Shown piece by piece: positions 56,859 to 64,000 of a DNA stretch of 64,000 nt. The notes under the pieces are model-generated. The model did no database searches and was not told the DNA's origin. It was given only the letters and a program-made list of their open reading frames with translations. The stretch is from an uncultured Eubacteriales bacterium. Lineage in GTDB: Bacteria; Bacillota; Clostridia; Saccharofermentanales; UBA5734. Position numbers and translations under genes: made by a program. Where the stretch lies: contig CAILLO010000008.1 of NCBI GenBank assembly GCA_903835065.1, forward strand, positions 1 through 64,000, read 5' to 3'. Each line of letters starts with the position of its first letter. Position 1 is the first letter of the stretch.

Positions 56859-58699
56859 TGGCCGCGCCGAACTCCGCGCCGAGCGCCCCGCCCGTCGGCA
56901 TCCGCGCGCAGGAGCGGTTCCTGCCCGGCGCGAAGCCGCGCGACCTGTGGGGCTCGCTGAAGCGCCTCTGGGCGGTGTGCGGCAAGGAACGCTGGAAGCT
57001 CGTCGTCGTGTTCCTGATCGCGACCGCCGGCTCCGGGTTCGCGCTGGCCGGCCCGCTGCTGATCGGCCGCGCGGTGGACGCGATGGCCCGGGCCGGAGGC
57101 GTCGACTTCCCGCGCCTCGTCCGGACGCTGGTGCTGCTCGCGGCCGCTTACGGCGGCGGCGCCCTTCTGACCTGGCTGCAGGAGTGGTGGATCGCGGGCG
57201 TCGCGCAGCGGGTCGTCATGGGCATGCGCCGCGCCCTGTTCGCGAATGTGCAGGGCCTGCCGCTGTCCTATTTCGACCAGCACCCGCACGGCGAGCTGAT
57301 GAGCCGCCTGTCGAACGACGTCGACAACGTCAGCACCCTGCTCTCCTCCTCGACGACGCAGTTCTTCTCGAGCGTGCTGATGCTCGCCGGCTCCCTCGTC
57401 TTCATGCTCGCGCTGTCGCCGCTGCTCACGCTGCTCGCGCTCGTGACGCTGCCCTTCACGCTGCTGCTGACCGGAAACGTCTCGAAGCGGGCGCGCAAGG
57501 AGTTCAAGGAGCAGCAGCGCCTGCTCGCCGAGTTGAACGGCCAGGTCGAGGAGGCCCTGTCGGGCCAGGCGGTCGTGAAGGCGTTCGGCCAGGAGGAGCG
57601 GATCACGGGGCGGTTCGACCGCGTGAACCTCGATCTCCGCGAGGCGGGGCGCAAGGCGCAGATTCTGTCGGGCTTCATGATGCCCATGCTCAACGTGCTG
57701 ACCAACGTCGGCTTCGTCATCGTGGCGACCGCAGGCGGCCTGCTCGCCGCCGCCGGCACGGTCTCGGTCGGCGTCGTCGCGAGCTTCCTGACCTATTCGC
57801 GCCAGTTCACGCGGCCCATCAACGACATCGCGAACCTCTACAGCTCGATCCAGTCCGCGCAGGCGAGCGCCGAGCGCGTCTTCGACCTCATGGACGAGAA
57901 GCCCGAGGCGCCCGACCGGCCCGGCGCGAAGCCGCTCGTCGACCCGAAGGGCCACGTGACCTTCGAGGGCGTCTCGTTCGGCTACCGGCCAGACGTGCCG
58001 GTGCTGCGGGACATCGACCTGGACGCGCCCCCCGGCCGGACGATCGCCCTGGTCGGCCCGACGGGCGCCGGCAAGACCACGATCGCCAACCTGCTCGTGC
58101 GCTTCTACGACCCCGACCGCGGGACCGTCCGCCTCGACGGGTCCGACCTTCGCGACTGGACGCGCGACAGCCTGCGCGACTGCTTCGCGATGGTCCTGCA
58201 GGACACGCACCTCTTCAGCGGCACCGTGCGCGAGAACATCCGCTACGGGCGCCTGACCGCGACCGACGCCGAGGTGGAGGCGGCCGCCACCCGGGTGGGA
58301 GCCGACGGCTTCCTCCGTCGGCTGCCGCAGGGCTACGACACGCTGCTCGGCGAAGCGGGGGAGGGGTTCTCCGAGGGACAGCGGCAGCTCCTGTCGATCG
58401 CCCGCGCCGTCCTCGCGGACCCGGCCGTCCTGATCCTCGACGAGGCGACCTCCAGCGTCGACACGCGCACCGAGATGGTCCTGCAGCAGGCCATGGTCCA
58501 CCTGCGCCACGGCCGCACGAGCTTCATCGTGGCGCACCGCCTGTCCACGATCCGCGACGCCGACGAGATCCTCGTCATCGACGGCGGCCGGATCATCGAG
58601 CGGGGCTCCCACAACGGACTCATGGCCGCCCGGGGCTTCTACTGGAATCTTTACAGCGGACAGTTCGGCGCGGCCGAGGAAGGGAACGGCAAGGGATAG
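56858..58699 (+). CDS. ABC exporter half-transporter with degenerate signature motif
   Basis: Second half of the heterodimeric exporter, 613 residues. A short Pro-rich N-terminus (1-25) precedes six membrane segments. The ATPase has Walker A GPTGAGKTT, Walker B LILDEATSSVD with the catalytic Glu intact, and H-loop AHRLST, but the signature is FSEGQ in place of LSGGQ. Together with the first half this gives one canonical and one degenerate site, exactly the arrangement of heterodimeric exporters such as TM287/288 and BmrCD. Confidence 0.93.
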   Translation: MAAPNSAPSAPPVGIRAQERFLPGAKPRDLWGSLKRLWAVCGKERWKLVVVFLIATAGSGFALAGPLLIGRAVDAMARAGGVDFPRLVRTLVLLAAAYGGGALLTWLQEWWIAGVAQRVVMGMRRALFANVQGLPLSYFDQHPHGELMSRLSNDVDNVSTLLSSSTTQFFSSVLMLAGSLVFMLALSPLLTLLALVTLPFTLLLTGNVSKRARKEFKEQQRLLAELNGQVEEALSGQAVVKAFGQEERITGRFDRVNLDLREAGRKAQILSGFMMPMLNVLTNVGFVIVATAGGLLAAAGTVSVGVVASFLTYSRQFTRPINDIANLYSSIQSAQASAERVFDLMDEKPEAPDRPGAKPLVDPKGHVTFEGVSFGYRPDVPVLRDIDLDAPPGRTIALVGPTGAGKTTIANLLVRFYDPDRGTVRLDGSDLRDWTRDSLRDCFAMVLQDTHLFSGTVRENIRYGRLTATDAEVEAAATRVGADGFLRRLPQGYDTLLGEAGEGFSEGQRQLLSIARAVLADPAVLILDEATSSVDTRTEMVLQQAMVHLRHGRTSFIVAHRLSTIRDADEILVIDGGRIIERGSHNGLMAARGFYWNLYSGQFGAAEEGNGKG

Positions 58700-58788
58700 G
58701 TGCAATGGGCTTTTCCGGACGTCCGACAACCACTTCTTGTGATATTCTAGGGCTAGGAATACGCCAGGCGAAAAAGGAGGGACTCGTG

Positions 58789-59712
58789 ATGTTCTGTTCG
58801 AACTGCGGCTCGAAAAACGACGACAACTCCCCGTTCTGCGGCAACTGCGGTGCCCGGCTGAACGCCGCCGCCCCGCCCCCCACCCAGGCCGCTCCGCCCC
58901 CGCCGCCCCCGCCCCAATACGCGCCCGCTCCTCCACCGCCCCCGCCGAAGAAGAAGAGGCACGGCTGCCTCTGGGGCTGCCTCTCGATCCTGGTCGTGGT
59001 CGCGATCCTCGTCGGCGGCCTCTATCTCTGGATCAGCGGCGCCTTCCTTTCACCCGGCTACACCGCAAAGGACTACGATTCCGCGATGCAGAAGGTCGGC
59101 GTCACGATCGACTTCGAGGGGATGGACGCGACGCAGCTCACGGCATTCGTCAAGGCCCACAGGGGCGAGAAGTTCGCGCTCGCCGACTACGACATCGCGT
59201 TCTCCGACTACCAGGAGAAGACCTTCTCGCTGACCCAGGTGGAGGCCAATGCCTTCGTCAACGGCGTCGCCCCCAACTTCAGCTGGTTCGACAGCATCCG
59301 GTTCACGATCAATTCCGACGGCAGCGTCACGGGCAAGTACAAGGTCGACTTCAAGAAGGTCAAGGACGAACTGATCCCCGACCTGCTCGGCGACATTCCT
59401 CCCCAGGTCTCCGCGTTCCTGCCCGACACGTTCTCCCTGACGACCCGCGGCACCGCGAGCATCGTCGACAACCGGGTCGTCGTTCCCGAACCGCTGTCCG
59501 AGCTTGCCATCGGACCGATCCCTCTGCAGCCCATCATCCGGAACGTCGCCGGCGGTCCGCTCGACGAGAGTTCCCGCCAGCAGATCTTCGACATCACGTC
59601 TCGGATCTACACGGAGATCCCCGACCTGCAGATTCACTCGCTCAAGGTCCAGGACGGCCAGTTCTACTTCTCCGGCTATGTCCCGACCCACGTGACCGTC
59701 ACCGAGAAGTAG
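58789..59712 (+). CDS. Zinc-ribbon, proline-rich, single-pass membrane protein
   Basis: A 307-residue protein of unknown function. Residues 1-25 form a zinc ribbon (CSNCGSKND, then CGNCGARL). Residues about 28-60 are almost all Pro/Ala with a KKKR stop. A single hydrophobic helix lies at about 68-90 (ILVVVAILVGGLYLWI). The remaining 215 residues would be extracellular and beta-rich. AAAGGAGGG precedes GTG 58786 and ATG 58789; ATG is preferred for spacing. Zinc-ribbon anchors of this kind are common in Firmicutes, but the outer domain is not one I know. It precedes the radical SAM gene by 28 bases, so they are probably co-transcribed. Confidence 0.8.
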   Translation: MFCSNCGSKNDDNSPFCGNCGARLNAAAPPPTQAAPPPPPPPQYAPAPPPPPPKKKRHGCLWGCLSILVVVAILVGGLYLWISGAFLSPGYTAKDYDSAMQKVGVTIDFEGMDATQLTAFVKAHRGEKFALADYDIAFSDYQEKTFSLTQVEANAFVNGVAPNFSWFDSIRFTINSDGSVTGKYKVDFKKVKDELIPDLLGDIPPQVSAFLPDTFSLTTRGTASIVDNRVVVPEPLSELAIGPIPLQPIIRNVAGGPLDESSRQQIFDITSRIYTEIPDLQIHSLKVQDGQFYFSGYVPTHVTVTEK

Positions 59713-59740
59713 TCCGGCAGAACCCGGGAAGGCAGGTCCC

Positions 59741-61009
59741 ATGCCCCATCTGACGATCTCGGGGAGGAGGGAGCGCATCCCTCCTTTCCCGCATCACAAG
59801 GTGTTCGTGCACCGGAGCCGCCGGTTCTTCTTCGCGCGCTCCGCCTGGGACCACCTGACCCTCGGGCGGGGCATCGCGCTGAAGGAGATGGCCCGTGGTC
59901 TATGGCACCGCTGCTTCGTCCCCCGCGTGCTGCTCCTCGACCCGACCAGCCGCTGCAACCTGCACTGCACGGGCTGCTGGGCGGCCGACTACGGGCGCGG
60001 CGACGAGCTCTCCTACGGGATGCTCGACTCGATCCTCTCCCAGGCGGAGGCGCTGGGCATCGAGGAGTGCATGATGAGCGGCGGCGAGCCGATGCTGCGC
60101 AAGGACGACGTCCTGAAGCTCGCGGCGAAGCACCGGCGGACGATCTTCGGCCTGTACACCAACGGGACGCTCGTGGACGAGACGTTCGTCGACGGGATGG
60201 CCCGGCTCGGCAACCTGAACCTGTTCCTCAGCATCGAGGGCTGGCGCGAGGAGACCGACTTCCGGCGCGGCGAAGGCACGTTCGACCGGGTCGTCGCGGC
60301 CATGGACCTGCTGAAGTCGCGCGACATCGGCTTCGGCTTCTCGACTTGCTACCACGCGAAGAACTGGGACGTCGCGACGAGCGACGCGTTCCTCGATTTT
60401 CTGCGGGAGAAGGGCGCCTGGTTCGGCTGGCTGTTCCAGTACGTGCCGGTCGGCTCGGGCGCGGACCTGTCGCTGGTGTGCCCGCCGGAGCAGCGCGCCG
60501 AGGTCAAGCGCCGCGTCGAGGACTACGGCCGGCGGCACGACTTCGTGCTGGTCGATTTCTGGAACACGGGGCACCTCGTCTTCGGTTGCGCCGGCGCGGG
60601 CACGGGCTTCGTGCACGTCAACGCCCACGGCGACGTCGAGCCCTGCGCGTTCTGCCACTACTCCGATTCGAACCTCCATGACATGACCCTCGTCGAGGCG
60701 CTGCGGTCGCCGTTCTTCCGGCGCTTCCGCAAGGCGCAGCCCTTCGACGCGAACCCGCTGCGCGGCTGTCCGCTGATGAACCACCCCGACGAACTCGCGG
60801 AGGTCGTCCGCGAGAGCGGTGCGCATTCGACGCACCTGGGCGCGCCCGAGAGCCCGGAAGAGCTGGGCGCCAAGACGAAGCCCGTCGACGCGGCGTGGCG
60901 GCCCGTCGCCGAGCGCGTCGCGGCGGCGGAACCGGCCGGGCGGAAGCGCCACTTCGCGACGATGCTGCGGTTACTGCGGTGGAAGAAAGGCTGGACGGAC
61001 CCGCGGTAG
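59741..61009 (+). CDS. Uncharacterised radical SAM enzyme with C-terminal cysteine-rich region
   Basis: A 422-residue radical SAM protein. The 4Fe-4S motif is Cys72-Cys76-Cys79 (RCNLHCTGCW), followed by MSGGEPML for SAM binding. The C-terminal part (about 285-350) has GCAGAGTGFVHVNAHGDVEPC, AFCHYSD and RGCPLMN, like a SPASM/twitch auxiliary-cluster domain. The family is widespread in Clostridia; I know of no assigned reaction. The auxiliary cysteines suggest modification of a peptide or a lipid-linked substrate. It sits between a zinc-ribbon membrane protein and a 112-residue orphan. The ATG follows GGGAAGG. Confidence 0.88.
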   Translation: MPHLTISGRRERIPPFPHHKVFVHRSRRFFFARSAWDHLTLGRGIALKEMARGLWHRCFVPRVLLLDPTSRCNLHCTGCWAADYGRGDELSYGMLDSILSQAEALGIEECMMSGGEPMLRKDDVLKLAAKHRRTIFGLYTNGTLVDETFVDGMARLGNLNLFLSIEGWREETDFRRGEGTFDRVVAAMDLLKSRDIGFGFSTCYHAKNWDVATSDAFLDFLREKGAWFGWLFQYVPVGSGADLSLVCPPEQRAEVKRRVEDYGRRHDFVLVDFWNTGHLVFGCAGAGTGFVHVNAHGDVEPCAFCHYSDSNLHDMTLVEALRSPFFRRFRKAQPFDANPLRGCPLMNHPDELAEVVRESGAHSTHLGAPESPEELGAKTKPVDAAWRPVAERVAAAEPAGRKRHFATMLRLLRWKKGWTDPR

Positions 61010-61129
61010 GCGTGAGTTCTACGCTTGCAACCGCAGAACTTGCAGAAAATCGGGAAAATATGGCCGCGTCCATAGAACTTCTTGCACTCGCGATTCCATG
61101 AAGGACCGAACCGGAGGAAAGGATTCAAT

Positions 61130-61468
61130 ATGGAGGACCGGAAAACGATTGAAATCCAGGATCGTGCCATTCGGAACGTGTCACGGAAATGCATCGGGTT
61201 CCAGAACAGGGTCATCGATTTCGAACAGTGCGCGGCGAATTTCGCGCGTGAGCAACGAATGACCGAATCGAGATGCGTCGCGGAGCGGAAGAGCGATGGA
61301 ACGTTTCCATTTTTCCAGTTTCCGACGAACCCGGTGCCGACGCGGATCGTCTTCCATTCCGGGAATCGCCTCGTGGAGCTCATTACAAGACAGAGCGCAG
61401 TCCGGCGATTCCAGAACCTGAACAGACGAATCCGGGAACTCGGTTGGACGACATTCGACTTGTCATGA
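61130..61468 (+). CDS. Hypothetical 112-residue protein
   Basis: Not recognised. A basic product (start MEDRKTIEIQDRAIRN, end LGWTTFDLS) with three Cys and no membrane segment. ATG 61130 has a good site, GGAGGAAAGG. The gene is less GC-rich than the core genes around it, as are the toxin-antitoxin genes beyond, so this end looks like an acquired patch. It lies 120 bases after the radical SAM gene; a link to it is only positional. An in-frame ATG is present 16 codons upstream but without a site. Confidence 0.55.
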   Translation: MEDRKTIEIQDRAIRNVSRKCIGFQNRVIDFEQCAANFAREQRMTESRCVAERKSDGTFPFFQFPTNPVPTRIVFHSGNRLVELITRQSAVRRFQNLNRRIRELGWTTFDLS

Positions 61469-61506
61469 GTCGATCGGGCCTCAGCAATCGAACTCCGAGT
61501 GCCGCC

Positions 61507-61854
61507 CTACTTGCAGAACGGTTCGTCGAACAGCCGGTCGCCGAATTCCGCGACAAGCTTCGCGTCGTCCCTATAACAAGTCGCGTCGTCCCGGATCCCG
61601 ATCACGACGACGTTCAGCACTCCATGCTTCCGAACCAGGCAGTAGACGACGCGAACACCGATCGAGGAGAATTTGATTTTCAAGAACCCCGAGAGATTCC
61701 CGGAACCTCGAGAACCCAAGGGTTCACCAAGTCCGAGAGGTCGTGGCTCGGGGTTCTGCAGCACCTTCCGGATTCCCTTGAGGATCCGCGGTGCCTGGTC
61801 GGGATGCTTCTTAAGATAATCAAAGGCAGACGCAGAATACCGTGCCTCCCACAT
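61507..61854 (-). CDS. RelE/ParE-superfamily toxin
   Basis: The toxin of a type II pair, likely an mRNA interferase acting on the ribosome or a related toxin. The 115-residue product has MWEARYSASAFDYLKKHP, the basic core GSGNLSGFLKIKF and VRVVYCLVRKHGVL, then VVVIGIRDDATCYRDDAK, a RelE pattern. The ATG at 61854 overlaps the antitoxin stop (TGATG), so it is translated after the antitoxin. It has the usual antitoxin-first order. Confidence 0.88.
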   Translation of the reverse strand: MWEARYSASAFDYLKKHPDQAPRILKGIRKVLQNPEPRPLGLGEPLGSRGSGNLSGFLKIKFSSIGVRVVYCLVRKHGVLNVVVIGIRDDATCYRDDAKLVAEFGDRLFDEPFCK

Positions 61855-62213
61855 CAACCGAGGTCCTCGTCGGGAGCCGCCTCGATATCCTCTTCCGTCA
61901 ATCCGAGTTGCATCATCAATTCCTTCTGGCCGATATAGCCGTCATCCGGCGTATTGCGGACCACCTCTTCCGAGGCCCTATAAAGGGCCACATCCTCGGC
62001 AAGGACAAGGAGCGCATCAAGCCGCTCGGCCTTCTCGATCAGTTCCGAATAGCGAATGGACTCGACCATGAAGGCGGTCGGGCGGTTTCCGCGCAGGACC
62101 ATGACGTCCTGATGGCCCTTGGACACGATGTCGAGGATTTCGGAGGACCGCGTCCTGAGTTCGGTCGCGGAAATGGTGGTCGGAATGACCGGACGGATAT
62201 TCCTTGGCGGCAT
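61854..62213 (-). CDS. Phd/YefM-family antitoxin
   Basis: Neutralises the downstream RelE-like toxin and autorepresses the operon. In the 119-residue protein the N-terminal DNA-binding part reads TTISATELRTRSSEILDIV and VMVLRGNRPTAFMVES, characteristic of Phd/YefM; the acidic C-terminal tail (about 85-119) is the toxin-wrapping segment. AAAGGAG precedes the ATG at 62211-62213. Transcribed from 62281-62309, with repeats between the promoter and the start. Confidence 0.9.
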   Translation of the reverse strand: MPPRNIRPVIPTTISATELRTRSSEILDIVSKGHQDVMVLRGNRPTAFMVESIRYSELIEKAERLDALLVLAEDVALYRASEEVVRNTPDDGYIGQKELMMQLGLTEEDIEAAPDEDLG

Positions 62214-62251
62214 GGGGAGCTCCTTTCCCGGATGACTTTAATTGCGTGCGA

Positions 62252-62285
62252 TGCACGTTATTTTGTACGTTTATATGTACATTAT
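62252..62285. promoter_or_regulatory. Repeat operator of the toxin-antitoxin operon
   Basis: Three direct copies of TGyACrTT-like sequence: TGCACGTTA (62252), TGTACGTTTA (62264) and TGTACATTAT (62276), spaced 12 bases apart. The last two also form the inverted repeat TGTAC-8-GTACA (62264-62281). They cover the -10 box and start site, a layout suited to cooperative binding by antitoxin dimers. Confidence 0.6.
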
Positions 62286-62309
62286 AGCGCGCACAAGAAT
62301 ACAAAGCAA
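62281..62309 (-). promoter_or_regulatory. Predicted promoter of the toxin-antitoxin operon
   Basis: On the minus strand, -35 TTGCTT (62309-62304), a 17-base spacer and a perfect -10 TATAAT (62286-62281), overlapping the repeat operator. Confidence 0.65.
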
Positions 62310-62362
62310 AGCCGATTGCCTTGGGAGTCCGCAGGACTACCGGGTCAAGCAGGCTTCTGCCC

Positions 62363-63526
<1,164 letters not shown>

Positions 63527-63530
63527 GGCG

Positions 63531-64000
63531 TCAGTCCACCAGGACGGGCGAGAAGTCCTCGACCCACGGCAGGCCGCAGAGGTTCAGCTGCTCCATGAAC
63601 GGGTCGGGGTCGAACTCCTCGACGTTGAAGACGCCGGGCTTGCGCCACGGCCCCTTGAGGACCATCATCGCGCCGATCATCGCCGGGACGCCGGTGGTAT
63701 ACGAGATCGCCTGCGAGCCGACCTCGGCGTAGCACGCCTGGTGGTCGCAGACGTTGTAGAGGTAGTACGTCTTCGGCTTCCCGTCCTTGACGCCCTGGTA
63801 GATGCAGCCGATGTTGGTCTTGCCCTTCGTGCGGGGGCCGAGCGACGCGGGGTCGGGGAGGACGGCCTTGAGGAAGTGCAGCGGGGCGATCATCTGGCCC
63901 TGGATCTCGATCGGCACGATCGAGGTCATCCCGACGTTCTCGAGCACGCGCAGGTGCGTGAGGTACTTCTCGGAGAAGGTCATCCAGAAGCGGATCCGCT
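63531..64000 (-). CDS. Carboxynorspermidine synthase/saccharopine-dehydrogenase-family protein (5' part outside window)
   Basis: The C-terminal 156 or so residues of a LYS9/LYS1-like dehydrogenase, open to the window edge. The visible part has RIRFWMTFSEKYLTHLRVLE, PIEIQGQMIAPLHFLK, GPRTKGKTNIGCI and the TTGVPAMIGAMMVLKG segment, typical of carboxynorspermidine dehydrogenase rather than saccharopine dehydrogenase. It is immediately followed by nspC (four bases), which supports carboxy(nor)spermidine synthesis. An in-frame ATG at 63983 is internal and not the start. Confidence 0.9.
   Translation of the reverse strand, partial: RIRFWMTFSEKYLTHLRVLENVGMTSIVPIEIQGQMIAPLHFLKAVLPDPASLGPRTKGKTNIGCIYQGVKDGKPKTYYLYNVCDHQACYAEVGSQAISYTTGVPAMIGAMMVLKGPWRKPGVFNVEEFDPDPFMEQLNLCGLPWVEDFSPVLVD

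Noticed and set aside
62326-62338. AGTCC-GCA-GGACT hairpin as nspC terminator
   Set aside because: The stem is only five pairs with no T-run on the minus strand; it is too weak to call.

Overview
The window is a GC-rich, gene-dense bacterial chromosome segment. Gene content and order point to Bacillota, on the Clostridia side: a fabH-fabG-fabF-accB-fabZ-accC-accDA cluster in the order known from streptococci and clostridia, rho-rpmE-DUF1385-prmC-DUF951, a DUF1836 regulator, citramalate synthase, and strong AGGAGG-type ribosome binding sites. The high G+C is unusual for that phylum, so this is probably a high-GC clostridial lineage or a metagenome-assembled genome. Placement is inference from content only. 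I saw no rRNA or tRNA genes, CRISPR array, prophage or replication origin.

Layout. 1-853: truncated IS630-family element beside an M29 aminopeptidase. 2010-6900: PAS-EAL c-di-GMP phosphodiesterase, then a ROK repressor divergent from a PfkB sugar kinase and a mannitol-1-phosphate-dehydrogenase-like enzyme, with a putative shared operator between the two promoters. 6897-8348: a noticeably less GC-rich O-antigen-ligase-like membrane protein. 8399-16882: type II fatty acid synthesis and acetyl-CoA carboxylase, with fabD divergent from the rest and a FabT-type palindrome just downstream of the fabH promoter; accD and accA are one fused gene. 16916-19884: polyprenyl diphosphate synthase translationally coupled to a type II NADH dehydrogenase with a DoxX-like membrane extension. 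20046-24820: Xaa-Pro peptidase, an AbiEi-like winged-helix protein whose 3' end runs antisense into the peptidase gene, an HD-domain protein coupled to an acyltransferase with a zinc ribbon and an unassigned C-terminal domain, and a DUF5317 membrane protein.

24836-34485: leuS, a TraX-like protein divergent from mreB (overlapping promoters), then rho with a very long low-complexity N-terminus, rpmE, DUF1385, prmC and DUF951, with clear promoters and two intrinsic terminators. 34493-41522: SGNH hydrolase divergent from a DUF1836 regulator across an AT-rich, palindrome-rich spacer, an ABC-F ATPase with an FMN-binding split-barrel protein, and a multi-PAS/GAF HD-GYP sensor. 41693-51178: branched-chain amino acid operon leuA-cimA-leuC-leuD-leuB-ilvD-ilvB, which supplies leucine and, through citramalate, isoleucine precursors; ilvN and ilvC are not in the window.

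51321-64000: an orphan membrane protein, a small orphan protein, an MFS permease with a eukaryotic-type hexokinase (import then phosphorylation of free hexose), a heterodimeric ABC exporter with one degenerate ATP site, a zinc-ribbon membrane protein followed by an uncharacterised radical SAM enzyme and a 112-residue orphan, a Phd/RelE toxin-antitoxin pair with a repeat operator, and the start of a carboxynorspermidine (polyamine) pathway cut by the window edge. Nothing here proves a wholly new system. The best candidates for new biology are the acyltransferase/zinc-ribbon/HD pair, the zinc-ribbon/radical SAM/orphan cluster, and the antisense-overlapping AbiEi-like gene.
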